Of a stretch of DNA of 51,996 nucleotides, positions 15,557-24,229 are shown in pieces. The DNA comes from UBA8752 sp965657965. GTDB taxonomy: Bacteria > Bacteroidota > Bacteroidia > Flavobacteriales_D > Sanyastnellaceae. The stretch covers positions 1 to 51,996 of the forward strand of contig CBFHQM010000018.1 in assembly GCA_965657965.1 (NCBI GenBank). Direction: 5' to 3'. The notes beneath the pieces were generated by a model. It ran no database searches. It was not told the DNA's origin and was given only the letters and a program-made list of their open reading frames with translations. Position 1 is the first letter of the stretch; the number at the start of each line of letters is the position of its first letter. The translations under genes and the position numbers were made by a program.

Positions 15557-15640
15557 TGCCCAGAGCGGGACTCGAACCCGCACGCCCTAACGGACACATG
15601 GCCCTCAACCATGCCTGTCTACCAATTTCAGCACCTGGGC
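15557..15640 (-). tRNA. tRNA-Leu (GAG anticodon)
   Basis: An 84-nt type II tRNA on the minus strand. Acceptor GCCCAGG pairs with TCTGGGC (one G-T), the anticodon stem CATGG/CCATG encloses TTGAGGG (anticodon GAG), and the T arm is identical to that of the tRNA-Leu at 8845. It lies 3 nt downstream of tRNA-Lys and is co-transcribed with it. Confidence 0.95.
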
Positions 15641-15643
15641 TGG

Positions 15644-15717
15644 TCACCCCCCTGGGACTCGAACCCAGGACCCTCTCATTAAAAGTGAGATGCTCTAACC
15701 AGCTGAGCTAGGGGGTG
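15644..15717 (-). tRNA. tRNA-Lys (TTT anticodon)
   Basis: A 74-nt tRNA on the minus strand. The acceptor CACCCCC pairs with GGGGGTG, the anticodon stem TCTCA/TGAGA encloses CTTTTAA (anticodon TTT), and the T arm CTGGGTTCGAGTCCCAG is perfect. It is the first gene of a tRNA-Lys/tRNA-Leu unit. Confidence 0.95.
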
Positions 15718-15758
15718 TCCCGTGTTCACGCGCCCCTTTGAGCCCGCGAAATGGGGGG

Positions 15759-15787
15759 CAAAGATAGACGTAATCTTGAGCCCACAA
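15759..15787 (-). promoter_or_regulatory. Promoter of the tRNA-Lys/tRNA-Leu unit
   Basis: On the minus strand TTG (15787-15785) and TATCTTTG (15766-15759) are 18 nt apart, a consensus Bacteroidota housekeeping promoter 40 bp before the tRNA. Confidence 0.8.
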
Positions 15788-15818
15788 ACCCCACGCGATA
15801 TTTCTGTTCAGCAAAGGG

Positions 15819-17000
15819 TCATTTGGCCACGGGCATCCGCTCAAATGGGCGCTCTGGGTCAAAAATTTTTCTTAGCGTCTTGTAAGTTCGGGTGCGTACA
15901 GAGCCCAAGTTTTCGGCAATCCGGATCATTTTGGGGTTGAAGTCACCGATCCAAGTCAGGGTCGTCTTGACGTACTGCCCTTTGGCTTGCATTTGTTTGC
16001 CGGCGGTGTCAATCAAAAATCCATCGACGCCTTGTCCATGATATTCACGGTCAATGCCGAATACCAACCCGACAATGATGTCTGGGGTGCCCCGCCATTT
16101 GTGGTACAAGAATTTCAATTTTCCAAAGGCATTGAGGTTGCCATTGACGTGCCGAAAGATTTGATTGAGTTCCGGAATGTTGACGTAGAAGGCAATGGGC
16201 TTGTCGCCGTCCAAGGCAAAAAAGATGATGTCGGGATCCATCACCGGTTTGAGTGCCTTTACGGTACGCTGTGCTTGCTTTAGTGGCATTTTGGCAAAGC
16301 CATGATGACCGCCCCAAGCATTGTTGTAGACGGTACAGAAATGGGAGGCCAATTCTTCGGAAGTCAAGTCCCTCGCCGTGACCACTTTCATGCGTCCTTT
16401 CGACTCAATTTGGGCGCGCTTGCGCTCAAAAATTTCTTGAACACCCATTTGGACATCGCGGCCAAAAATGTATTGCTCGTAATAAGTTTGGTATCCTCGG
16501 GCTTCAAAAATCCGCACGTAGTAAGGGAGGTTGTAATTCATCCCATAACTCGGGAGATCGGTGAAGTTGTCGGTGAGCAGTCCCCAGAACTTGTCCTTTT
16601 CTCCAAAGTTGATGGGCCCGTCGACCGCTTCCATCCCTTCGGACTGAAGCCAGGTTTCGGCGGCGTCGAAAAGCAAATCGGCCACTTGGTCGTCGTCTGT
16701 AGATTCGAAAAACCCAATTCCTCCAGTGGGTTGCTTCATGCCCTTGCTGTACTTGTGGTTCACGAATGCGGCAATTCTGCCCACCCATTTCCCCTCGGCA
16801 TCGCAAACCAACCATCGTTTGGCCCGACCGCCTTTTTTGAAAAGTCGGTTCTTGTCCTCATCGAATATTTTGTCCACATCCTGCCTCAAGTGCGGGATCC
16901 AATTGGCGTCCTTGGCATAGATCAATTGGGGCACGGCATGGAAGGCGCGCTTAGTTTTGTTGTTGGACACCTCAATAAGTCGCATAGCTTGAGAATTCAT
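15819..17000 (-). CDS. GNAT-like acyltransferase family protein
   Basis: A 393-residue cytoplasmic protein with a GNAT-like fold. It resembles a family of Bacteroidota proteins annotated as N-acetyltransferase-like. Landmarks are KRAFHAVPQLIYAKDANWIP near the N terminus, INFGEKDKFWGLL near residue 140, and the candidate acetyl-CoA-binding segment VFGIDREYHGQGVDGFLI near 325. The substrate is unknown; no amino-acid-tRNA ligase-type context is seen. CACATTTG at 17008-17015 lies 7 nt before the ATG at 17000; a second in-frame ATG at 16985 is also possible. It is divergent from the secreted-protein pair starting at 17074. Confidence 0.7.
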   Translation of the reverse strand: MNSQAMRLIEVSNNKTKRAFHAVPQLIYAKDANWIPHLRQDVDKIFDEDKNRLFKKGGRAKRWLVCDAEGKWVGRIAAFVNHKYSKGMKQPTGGIGFFESTDDDQVADLLFDAAETWLQSEGMEAVDGPINFGEKDKFWGLLTDNFTDLPSYGMNYNLPYYVRIFEARGYQTYYEQYIFGRDVQMGVQEIFERKRAQIESKGRMKVVTARDLTSEELASHFCTVYNNAWGGHHGFAKMPLKQAQRTVKALKPVMDPDIIFFALDGDKPIAFYVNIPELNQIFRHVNGNLNAFGKLKFLYHKWRGTPDIIVGLVFGIDREYHGQGVDGFLIDTAGKQMQAKGQYVKTTLTWIGDFNPKMIRIAENLGSVRTRTYKTLRKIFDPERPFERMPVAK

Positions 17001-17073
17001 GAGGTCGCAAATGTGCTAATTTCGAACAACTCCTATGCGACCTTTTGTCTCATTCCTGCGTTAAGATTTTGAC

Positions 17074-17499
17074 ATGCTGAAAATGAACCATTTGCTGCCG
17101 ATTTTATCTTTGATGTTGGCCTTGGTGTCGCCTGTGGTACAGGCGCAAAACACCGCAATTCAAAACAGTGAAAAGGCTGAGTCTTCACTTCAAGGCTTTG
17201 ATTTTGAAGAATTTGTAGCGACAGAAGGGTGGGTATTCACTCAAGGGCTGGAGAAAGCAGATGGACTATTGGACCTTCAGGGTACAGCTTCTGTAACAGA
17301 AGAAGGCGTCGTGTTTTCTGCCGAAAGTTTTGATCCAGCGTCGTTCGACCCGCGCGATTTCGCCATCGAATACAATGCCAATCCGCAACTGCCGAGCAAC
17401 TTTAGGGTGGGTGACCGGGGTGTGATCCAGTTTCACAGCACCGAACGCTGCGTCACCTTGTTTGAACGTCATCTTGCCCAAAAAGCAAAGCACAAATAA
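17074..17499 (+). CDS. Small secreted protein, unknown function
   Basis: A 141-residue protein with a clear signal peptide (about residues 1-24, ending VVQAQ). The mature part is acidic, without cysteines except one near residue 126, and contains a FDPASFDPRDFAIEYN segment. I recognise no domain. Its TAA stop overlaps the ATG of the next gene (TAATG at 17497-17501), so the two are probably translationally coupled and may function together at the cell surface. Confidence 0.6.
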   Translation: MLKMNHLLPILSLMLALVSPVVQAQNTAIQNSEKAESSLQGFDFEEFVATEGWVFTQGLEKADGLLDLQGTASVTEEGVVFSAESFDPASFDPRDFAIEYNANPQLPSNFRVGDRGVIQFHSTERCVTLFERHLAQKAKHK

Positions 17500-19931
17500 T
17501 GCACAGTATGTCCAACGCCATGCGCCACACGTCTTTTGTCCACTTGTGCTTGCCATTGTTGCTTGCCGCTGTTTTGATTGGAGGAACTGTCGAAGCACAG
17601 GAGATCTCAATTTCGCAGGGCGGGACTTTGACCGACTGCGATTACTTTTTCGTAGACAATGGCCTGACCTCGGGCGATGCGTCTCCCAATTCGGATTTCA
17701 CCATGACCTTTTGCCCGGACATGGTGGCCGACCCAGTGATCAATTTCTACTTCAACGTTTTTGCGCTTGGGGGTGGAGACACGCTCTTCTTGTGGCTGTC
17801 CGACGGAGCGGTCGGAGAGCCAGATGGCGTCTTCACAGGGTTTGATTTGCAAGGAGAAGACATTTGGAGTCAAATGGACGACGTGACCAATGCGTCGGGC
17901 TGCATCACCTGGCAGTTTACGTCCGATGCGACAGAGAATTCCAATTGGACAGCGGAGGTCACCTGCGAGGAGCCTTGTCTGCGGCCGGAAGCCAATGTGG
18001 TTTCAACAGTGGGGGGAGTTCTGGAAACAGTGCCGCTTCAAATTTGCGTGGGGGAGGAAGTTCAGTTCGATGGGACTGGGTCGACCGCTGCAGAAGACTT
18101 CCTGATTGCCAATTGGACATGGGATTTTGACGATGGAGCAACCGACGAATCCGGGCCGGAAGTGACCCATGTATTCGACGAGCCGGGAGCGTACAACGTT
18201 CAGCTGTTTCTAGAAGACAACAACGAGTGCACCAATAACAATTTGGTGGACCATCTGATTTTGGTGTCCACGCCGACCAGTTTTGAGGGCACCACGTTGG
18301 ACCTGCAGATTTGCGCTGGAGAGGAGTACGATGTCAACGGGGTAGCACAGGGCATTACCTACGACAATGTGCCCAACGTGGACCTGGGTGGAGGATTGTT
18401 TATTCCTGACGATCAGACACAGTGCTTTACCTCGTCTATTGTTTTTACGGCTTTCAACCCAGGTCAGGTCATCGGATCGGTGGATGATTTTGAGAACATG
18501 TTCATCAATTTTGAGCACAGTTTTATGGGGGACATTTCGGTCACCTTCATCTGTCCAGATGGAAGCTCCATGGGAGTGCACCAGCAAGGAGGAGGCGGTA
18601 CCTTTTTGGGTGAGCCTGTAGACGTCGACACGCAACCCGACGATCCCGGAATTGGCTACGACTATTTCTGGGCGCCGGATGCGACAGGGGGGACATGGGC
18701 AGACAACGCCGGAGGGACACTTCCCACAGGAACGTATGAGTCTGTTCAGCCTTGGACCCTGCTCGAAGGTTGTCCGCTCAATGGAACCTGGACGATTGAG
18801 GTCTGCGACAGTTGGGGCTCAGACAATGGCTTCATTTTTGACTGGTACATCAATTTCGATCCCGCACTCTATCCAGATCCCATCGTTTTTACGCCCCAAA
18901 TTGGTGCGGATTGTGACAGTTCATTTTGGACGGGACCTTTCATTGTAGACGATGGAGGGGATTGTAACGACATTGCCATTCTGCCCGAAAATCAAGGCGT
19001 TTTCGAGTATGTCTACACCGCCACAAACGATTTCGGATGCACGGCATCCGATACCCTGGTGGTTACTGTGGAACCTGCACCAACTGTAGACTTGACTGCA
19101 GCCGACAATTGGTGTGGTGTCCCGGTTGGCCTCACTGCGACCACGGAAGTAACGCCCGGGCTCAATGTGGATTGGACGTGGGAAACCACGGGCGGTGTTG
19201 TGGCCCCAGGGTCAGGCAACAACAGCCAAGCTTCTGCTACAATCGACGGCTTGGATTCTCCAGTCAACGTGACCGTGACCATGAACATGAGTGGTGGCAA
19301 CATTGACGAGTGTTTGGCCAGCGCAACAGTTCCGGTGGGCCTTTACGCGCCGCCCGTCTTTGGCCCAGACGAGACGCTGTTTGGCTTGTGCATCGGAGAC
19401 GATCACATTTTGGTGCCCGAATTGGCCCCTTCTGAGTGGCCCCTCGAGTTTGTTTGGAGTTCCGGAATCAACGGGGTGCTGCCCAACCAAACGGGAAGCA
19501 ACTTAACGGTAACGGCTACCGACACCTACAATGTCACAGTCAACATGGCCGCTCCCTGCATTGGGCAGGACGCCATGAGCTTCGACGTGAATTTTGGTCC
19601 TTGCGCCATTGAGGCGATCCCCAATGTATTTACGCCGAATGCAGACGGAGAGAACGATGCATTTGAAATCAAGGGCAATGCCATCAGCACGCTCGGCCCC
19701 ACAATTTCCATCTACAACCGTTGGGGAGAGTTGGTCCATTATGAGCAGGATTACGAAAACACCTGGTCCCCAGATGAAGATGAGGCTTCAGGTGGAGTGT
19801 ATTACCTCACCTTGGACATCAATTCATACTCTCTTCCCCTTGAGGACATTGAGCATAACGGGGTGATCACCCCGTCGGGAGATGGGTTCCGGTACATCGG
19901 TTCCCTCCAGATTCTGCGTTCAAGACAGTGA
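17499..19931 (+). CDS. Large secreted protein with PKD, P-type domain and T9SS type B sorting domain
   Basis: An exported, probably surface protein of about 800 residues. The signal peptide begins at the in-frame ATG at 17520 (MRHTSFVHL) or at 17499 with a short extension. A CUB-like region is followed by a PKD domain (about 188-245, NWTWDFDDGATDESGPEVTH), a proprotein-convertase P-type domain (about 311-460, SSIVFTAFNPGQ onward), Ig-like segments, and a gliding-motility type B T9SS C-terminal domain (about 701-810, PNVFTPNADGENDAF, then IYNRWGELV). Type B cargo passes the outer membrane through T9SS and is often cell-surface bound. No enzyme domain is visible; it is likely an adhesin or scaffold. 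The helicase gene starts 8 bp downstream. Confidence 0.85.
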   Translation: MHSMSNAMRHTSFVHLCLPLLLAAVLIGGTVEAQEISISQGGTLTDCDYFFVDNGLTSGDASPNSDFTMTFCPDMVADPVINFYFNVFALGGGDTLFLWLSDGAVGEPDGVFTGFDLQGEDIWSQMDDVTNASGCITWQFTSDATENSNWTAEVTCEEPCLRPEANVVSTVGGVLETVPLQICVGEEVQFDGTGSTAAEDFLIANWTWDFDDGATDESGPEVTHVFDEPGAYNVQLFLEDNNECTNNNLVDHLILVSTPTSFEGTTLDLQICAGEEYDVNGVAQGITYDNVPNVDLGGGLFIPDDQTQCFTSSIVFTAFNPGQVIGSVDDFENMFINFEHSFMGDISVTFICPDGSSMGVHQQGGGGTFLGEPVDVDTQPDDPGIGYDYFWAPDATGGTWADNAGGTLPTGTYESVQPWTLLEGCPLNGTWTIEVCDSWGSDNGFIFDWYINFDPALYPDPIVFTPQIGADCDSSFWTGPFIVDDGGDCNDIAILPENQGVFEYVYTATNDFGCTASDTLVVTVEPAPTVDLTAADNWCGVPVGLTATTEVTPGLNVDWTWETTGGVVAPGSGNNSQASATIDGLDSPVNVTVTMNMSGGNIDECLASATVPVGLYAPPVFGPDETLFGLCIGDDHILVPELAPSEWPLEFVWSSGINGVLPNQTGSNLTVTATDTYNVTVNMAAPCIGQDAMSFDVNFGPCAIEAIPNVFTPNADGENDAFEIKGNAISTLGPTISIYNRWGELVHYEQDYENTWSPDEDEASGGVYYLTLDINSYSLPLEDIEHNGVITPSGDGFRYIGSLQILRSRQ

Positions 19932-19938
19932 TCAGGTA

Positions 19939-21855
19939 ATGGCGCACCGCGACAGCATCGCGGAGCTTTCCGCCTTGGCGGAGGCCCTTGTTTTGGAGCA
20001 CCGCGCCGAAGAAGCGCGCTATGCCGCAATACTGGATGGGCAGCCGGTTTCCAATCGCAAAGCAGAAGGCTTAACGTGGGCTCCGGTTCGCGTCAACCGA
20101 ACGTCGTTCACCTTGGGAGGAAGGCCCACCTTGGAATTGACAGGAGAGTCAGGTGCACCCGGAGCGTTTAGGTCGGGTTCAGCAGTTCAGCTGACTTCGG
20201 ACGACAGCAAAGGCGAAACCGCTTCATATCGTGGGATTGTTCGGTCTGCTCGAGGGATGGACGCGGAGGTGGTGTTGGATGGGCAAGACCTTCCTGACCA
20301 AGCCACGCACCGTTCTTGGGTGATGGATGCCCGTTTCGATGAGCGCAGTTTCAAAGAGATGGCCCGTGCCTTGTCCGATGTGCTCAATGCGGGCCGCGAT
20401 GGCAAATCCAGTCGGTTGTCGACGCTGAGGGAGGTATTGCTGGGCTTCGCTTCGCCGGAGCCGACAAAACCTGCTGTGTATGCGCATCCTCAGTTGAATG
20501 CCTCTCAAAACCGGGCCGTGGCCCATGCCTTGACCGCCGCAGAGGTGACCACTTTGCATGGCCCGCCGGGAACAGGCAAAACCACCACCTTGGTTCAGCT
20601 CGTTAAATCCTTGGTGCGCAATGGCGAGCGGGTAATGTGCGCCACGCCATCCAATGCGGCAGCGGACCTGTTGGTGGAACGGTTGGGGGCGGTAGGCCTC
20701 AAGGTTGTTCGAATTGGACACCCCATGCGGGTCGATCCAGCTGTGGTCGACAGGACCCTCGATCGCCTGGTGGCGGCGGACCCCGAGCACAAGCAGGTCA
20801 AGGCTTTCCGCCGGCAAGCCGAAGAGGCGGCAAGAGAAGCAGAAAAAGCATTTCGTTCGTTTGGTCCTGAACAGAGGGCTGCTCGGCGGGCCGCTTACGC
20901 AGAAGCCCGCGACCTGAGGAAGGAGGCGGACCGATTGGAAGGCTTCCTTGCAGAGCGGGCTGTCGAGGCCTCAGAAGTGGTGTGCTGCACCTTGGTTGGT
21001 GCGGCGGATCGCATGCTTCGGGGCCGTCGTTTTGGAACCGTGGTCTTGGACGAAGCGGGACAATCGCTGGAGCCTGCCGCTTGGATTCCCATTCGCGCAG
21101 CAGAACGAGTGGTGTTGGCAGGAGACGCAGCGCAGTTGCCGCCTACAGTAAAAAACCCGGCAGCCATCAAGGCGGGATTGGCGGTCAGTTTGTTGGAAAA
21201 GGCCATCCAACGCGACCGCAACGTGCACCTGTTGGACACCCAGTATAGAATGCACGCCGACATTATGGCCTACCCCAATCGGGTGTTTTACGGGGGGCAG
21301 TTGCAGGCGGCCGATGTTGTGGCCAATGCCACTTTGGGAGATCTCCCACCTTTGACTTTCATCGACACTGCGGGCCGAGGATGGGATGAGGAGCGTGCCA
21401 ATCCGCAAGCGGACACCACGGGGCGGTCTCACGCCAGTGTGAGCAATCCCGATGAGGCCGCCTTTACTGTGGACCGTGTACGCGAAATGATGGCGTCTCA
21501 CCCGTTGGCCACCATCGGTGTCATCGCCCCTTATCGAGCCCAGGTCACCCTACTAGAAGACCTGCTTCACGCGGAGCGGGCGTCTTCTGAAGGTCGGCTC
21601 ACCATTCAAACGGTGGACGGATTCCAAGGCCAGGAGCGCGACATCATGGTCATCGGCCTAACCCGTTCAAATGCAGATGGAACCGTGGGCTTCCTGTCGG
21701 AACACCGCCGCATGAACGTGGCGATGACCCGCGCCAAAATGCACCTGCTCGTGATCGGGGACAGCGCCACATTGGGCAACGATGGCTTCTACGCCGACTT
21801 TACGCAGCACTGCGAGTCCACAGGGGCATATCGCTCCTGTTGGGAGTGGGCATGA
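19939..21855 (+). CDS. SF1B helicase of the DNA2/NAM7 (IGHMBP2-like) type
   Basis: A 638-residue ATP-dependent helicase acting on DNA or RNA. Motifs: Walker A GPPGTGKTT near residue 213, ATPSNAAADLL (motif Ia), DEAGQ Walker B, QYRMH, VDGFQGQERD (motif V) and RRMNVAMTRAK (motif VI). An N-terminal OB-like domain (about 1-150) and a coiled helical insertion (about 285-345) correspond to the 1B and stalk regions of IGHMBP2/Upf1-type enzymes. The ATG at 19939 is chosen because earlier in-frame codons lie within the preceding gene. It probably shares a transcript with the T9SS protein upstream although the functions look unrelated. Confidence 0.9.
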   Translation: MAHRDSIAELSALAEALVLEHRAEEARYAAILDGQPVSNRKAEGLTWAPVRVNRTSFTLGGRPTLELTGESGAPGAFRSGSAVQLTSDDSKGETASYRGIVRSARGMDAEVVLDGQDLPDQATHRSWVMDARFDERSFKEMARALSDVLNAGRDGKSSRLSTLREVLLGFASPEPTKPAVYAHPQLNASQNRAVAHALTAAEVTTLHGPPGTGKTTTLVQLVKSLVRNGERVMCATPSNAAADLLVERLGAVGLKVVRIGHPMRVDPAVVDRTLDRLVAADPEHKQVKAFRRQAEEAAREAEKAFRSFGPEQRAARRAAYAEARDLRKEADRLEGFLAERAVEASEVVCCTLVGAADRMLRGRRFGTVVLDEAGQSLEPAAWIPIRAAERVVLAGDAAQLPPTVKNPAAIKAGLAVSLLEKAIQRDRNVHLLDTQYRMHADIMAYPNRVFYGGQLQAADVVANATLGDLPPLTFIDTAGRGWDEERANPQADTTGRSHASVSNPDEAAFTVDRVREMMASHPLATIGVIAPYRAQVTLLEDLLHAERASSEGRLTIQTVDGFQGQERDIMVIGLTRSNADGTVGFLSEHRRMNVAMTRAKMHLLVIGDSATLGNDGFYADFTQHCESTGAYRSCWEWA

Positions 21856-21867
21856 GGGCCGGTGCGC

Positions 21868-22425
21868 TCAGTTGACTTCTCCGGTGTCCGGGTCGACCCC
21901 TGCAGGGACCAGGTCTTCTTCTGGCTTTGCGATAGAGGGGTGATCCGCGGGAACTGCGCCATAGCCATCCGCCGCCGTCATGTTCGTTGAACCTTCCTCG
22001 CTCTGGGGGTAGATCTCGCTGATTTTGGTGTAGTTGATGGCGGGAATCACAAAGCCGATGCCGGATCCCTTCAGGTACTCGCGGGTCTTGTCGTAAGCGT
22101 CCTTGACGTCGTCTGCGCTGAACAGGAAGAATTGGTTCGCTTCTTTTTCTTTTCCGCTGCGCTCGTCGAAGCTGGTTAAGGCCACTTTGACGCGAAACCA
22201 CTTGTCTCCTGTGTCAAAACGGACCACTTCGGCGTAGTTGCTCTTGGTGATCGACTTGACCTCGAAAGGCCCAGTGCACACGTCGGTTACAATGCCCACC
22301 AAACGGGCTTCGGCTTCGGTGTAGGTGTAGGCGTCCAAAAGGAGCTGGTCGGTTGTTTTCTCTTCGCTGCCGTCGACGCCGGGGCGCACGTATTTGACGA
22401 CACAGGTAAACCAATTTCTAGTCAT
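21868..22425 (-). CDS. DUF4494 family protein
   Basis: A 185-residue cytoplasmic protein of the DUF4494 family, found in Bacteroidota; function unknown. The start MTRNWFTCVVKYVR at 22425 and the segments KSNYAEVVRF, DKWFRVKVALTSFDE and KEKEANQFFLFSADDVKDAY are recognisable. The C-terminal 40 residues are variable and acidic. Its ATG overlaps the stop of the Gfo/Idh/MocA gene (22422-22425), so the two are translated in tandem. It converges with the helicase gene, 12 bp apart. Confidence 0.8.
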   Translation of the reverse strand: MTRNWFTCVVKYVRPGVDGSEEKTTDQLLLDAYTYTEAEARLVGIVTDVCTGPFEVKSITKSNYAEVVRFDTGDKWFRVKVALTSFDERSGKEKEANQFFLFSADDVKDAYDKTREYLKGSGIGFVIPAINYTKISEIYPQSEEGSTNMTAADGYGAVPADHPSIAKPEEDLVPAGVDPDTGEVN

Positions 22426-23438
22426 GATGGGGTAGATTCTTTGATGCGATCCATGATGTCCTGTGCCACACGCAATGCGGCCAAGCCATCCTCGAGGGAG
22501 ACCTGACAAGGAGCGGAGCCGGTGCAGGCAGCATGAAAATCTGCGAGTTCATCGGCGATGGCATTGGCCTCGCTGATGTCGGGTTGTTCGATGTGAAGAC
22601 GACGGGCAGTCTTGCCCGGTACGTCCAAATAGAGTCCATAAGGATCCCTTTCTTCTCCGGCTGGCGCCTCTTCCAAACGGACCACCTGTGCTTTTCGGTT
22701 CAGCAAGTCCACCGAGAGGTAGGCGTTCGGCTGAAACAACCGCACTTTTCTCATGGGAGACAAGCTCACGCGGCTGGCCGTCAAGTTGGCGACGGCACCG
22801 GAGCTGAATTCGATGCGCGCGTTGGCGATGTCGACCGTGTCACCCGCCACAGCCACGCCATTGGCCGACACTCGGACCACTTCTCCTTCGAGCGCGTGCA
22901 GCGCCAGATCGATGTCGTGGATCATGAGGTCAAACACCACAGAGACATCTAGGCCGCGGGGATTGAAAGGCGCCAAACGGTGGGCTTCAATGAAGCGGGG
23001 TTGATTCAGTTCAAGACGGGTGGCTTGAAAGGCCGGGTTAAACCGCTCCACATGGCCGACTTGGACCACGGTACCGGCTTTGTCGCGCAAGCCGATGAGA
23101 CGTTGGGCGTCTGCATAGCTTGTGGCCACTGGCTTTTCAATAAAGCAGTGGCGGCCTGCAAGCAGGACTTGTTCGGCCAAGGACACATGGTGTTCGGTTG
23201 GGGTCACAATGGCCACGGCATCGCATGCTTCAATCAACGCATTGGTGGAAGCGAACGGTGCAGAGGGTTGCGCCCAGCCTTCTTCCGAGGCCATGGTTTT
23301 GGTGGCCGCGTTGGCTTCTGAATTGGGGTCAAAGTGCCCCATCAAGGTCCATTTTTCGGGCAGAGACTGCAGGCATCGCAAGTGAATCCGGCCGAGGTGG
23401 CCAGCGCCGAGGATTCCGATACGAAGTAACTCTGACAT
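22422..23438 (-). CDS. Gfo/Idh/MocA family NAD(P)-dependent oxidoreductase
   Basis: A 338-residue dehydrogenase-like protein. The Rossmann motif GILGAGHLGRIH is near residue 9, and the catalytic-region motif FIEKPVA is near residue 99. It is followed by a C-terminal alpha/beta substrate domain with the FDLMIHDIDLALH segment. Members oxidise or isomerise sugars and related compounds; the substrate here is not evident. The ATG at 23438 gives the conserved MSELLRIGILGAGHLG start. TACATTCG at 23445-23452 lies 6 nt upstream. It is the first gene of an operon with DUF4494 and divergent from pcm, with 102 bp between the two start codons. Confidence 0.88.
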   Translation of the reverse strand: MSELLRIGILGAGHLGRIHLRCLQSLPEKWTLMGHFDPNSEANAATKTMASEEGWAQPSAPFASTNALIEACDAVAIVTPTEHHVSLAEQVLLAGRHCFIEKPVATSYADAQRLIGLRDKAGTVVQVGHVERFNPAFQATRLELNQPRFIEAHRLAPFNPRGLDVSVVFDLMIHDIDLALHALEGEVVRVSANGVAVAGDTVDIANARIEFSSGAVANLTASRVSLSPMRKVRLFQPNAYLSVDLLNRKAQVVRLEEAPAGEERDPYGLYLDVPGKTARRLHIEQPDISEANAIADELADFHAACTGSAPCQVSLEDGLAALRVAQDIMDRIKESTPS

Positions 23439-23540
23439 GGGGTGCGAATGTACCCGGTCGGATTGCCCCCGGCCGCATGTTGGCAAGGCGTGATTTCCAC
23501 AGCGAATCCCGGAGGCTACATCGAATAAATTCGAAAGTCC

Positions 23541-24227
23541 ATGGCGACCCCTGCAGCAAACCTATCTGATACCTATCGGCACAAAGGCTTAAGAAAAGCG
23601 TTGCTGGGCAAACTGCGCGAAATGGGCATCGCCGATGAGCGTGTGCTGGAGGCCATGGACCAAGTCCCTCGCCACCATTTTATGGACGATGCGTTTGTGC
23701 ACTTTGCATACGACAACAAGGCTTTCCGCATTGGTGCAGGACAGACGATTAGCCACCCCTATACTGTGGCGCGTCAAACTGAACTTTTGGGGTTGGAGCA
23801 CGGTGCAAAAGTCCTCGAGATTGGCACCGGAAGCGGTTATCAATGCGCTGTTCTGGTTGCAATGGGATTCAAGGTGCACAGCATCGAGCGGCAAAAGGAG
23901 CTCTACGACAGAACCACGCCGTTTCTCAAGCGATTGGGTTACCGTGCCCATTGCTATTACGGCGATGGATACAAGGGCAAGCAGGCGTTTGCTCCTTTCG
24001 ATGGCATCTTGGTTACCTGTGGTGCCCCCTTCATCCCAGAGGCCCTTATGGGGCAGTTGTCGATTGGCGGGCGGTTGATCATTCCACTCAATGATGCGGA
24101 AGCGGGAGAGGGCAAGCAGACCATGACCGAAGTTCTGCGTGTAGATGAGACCACGTTTACGCGGCGCACACACGGAACCTTTGCTTTCGTTCCCATGCTT
24201 GCGGCCCGGTCAGGAATGTCTGGGTAA
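23541..24227 (+). CDS. pcm: Protein-L-isoaspartate O-methyltransferase
   Basis: Methylates isoaspartyl residues in aged proteins with SAM, starting their repair. The 228-residue product has the family start (DERVLEAMDQVPRHHF), the IGAGQTISHPYTVA block, the SAM-binding VLEIGTGSGYQCAVL, and a conserved C-terminal GGRLIIP. TAAATTCG at 23526-23533 is 7 nt before the ATG. It converges tightly on the metalloprotease gene, with 2 bp between stops. Confidence 0.93.
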   Translation: MATPAANLSDTYRHKGLRKALLGKLREMGIADERVLEAMDQVPRHHFMDDAFVHFAYDNKAFRIGAGQTISHPYTVARQTELLGLEHGAKVLEIGTGSGYQCAVLVAMGFKVHSIERQKELYDRTTPFLKRLGYRAHCYYGDGYKGKQAFAPFDGILVTCGAPFIPEALMGQLSIGGRLIIPLNDAEAGEGKQTMTEVLRVDETTFTRRTHGTFAFVPMLAARSGMSG

Positions 24228-24229
24228 CG

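Noticed and set aside
15364..15711. ORFs over the tRNA-Lys/tRNA-Leu pair on both strands
   Set aside because: They are translations of two tRNA genes and a terminator.
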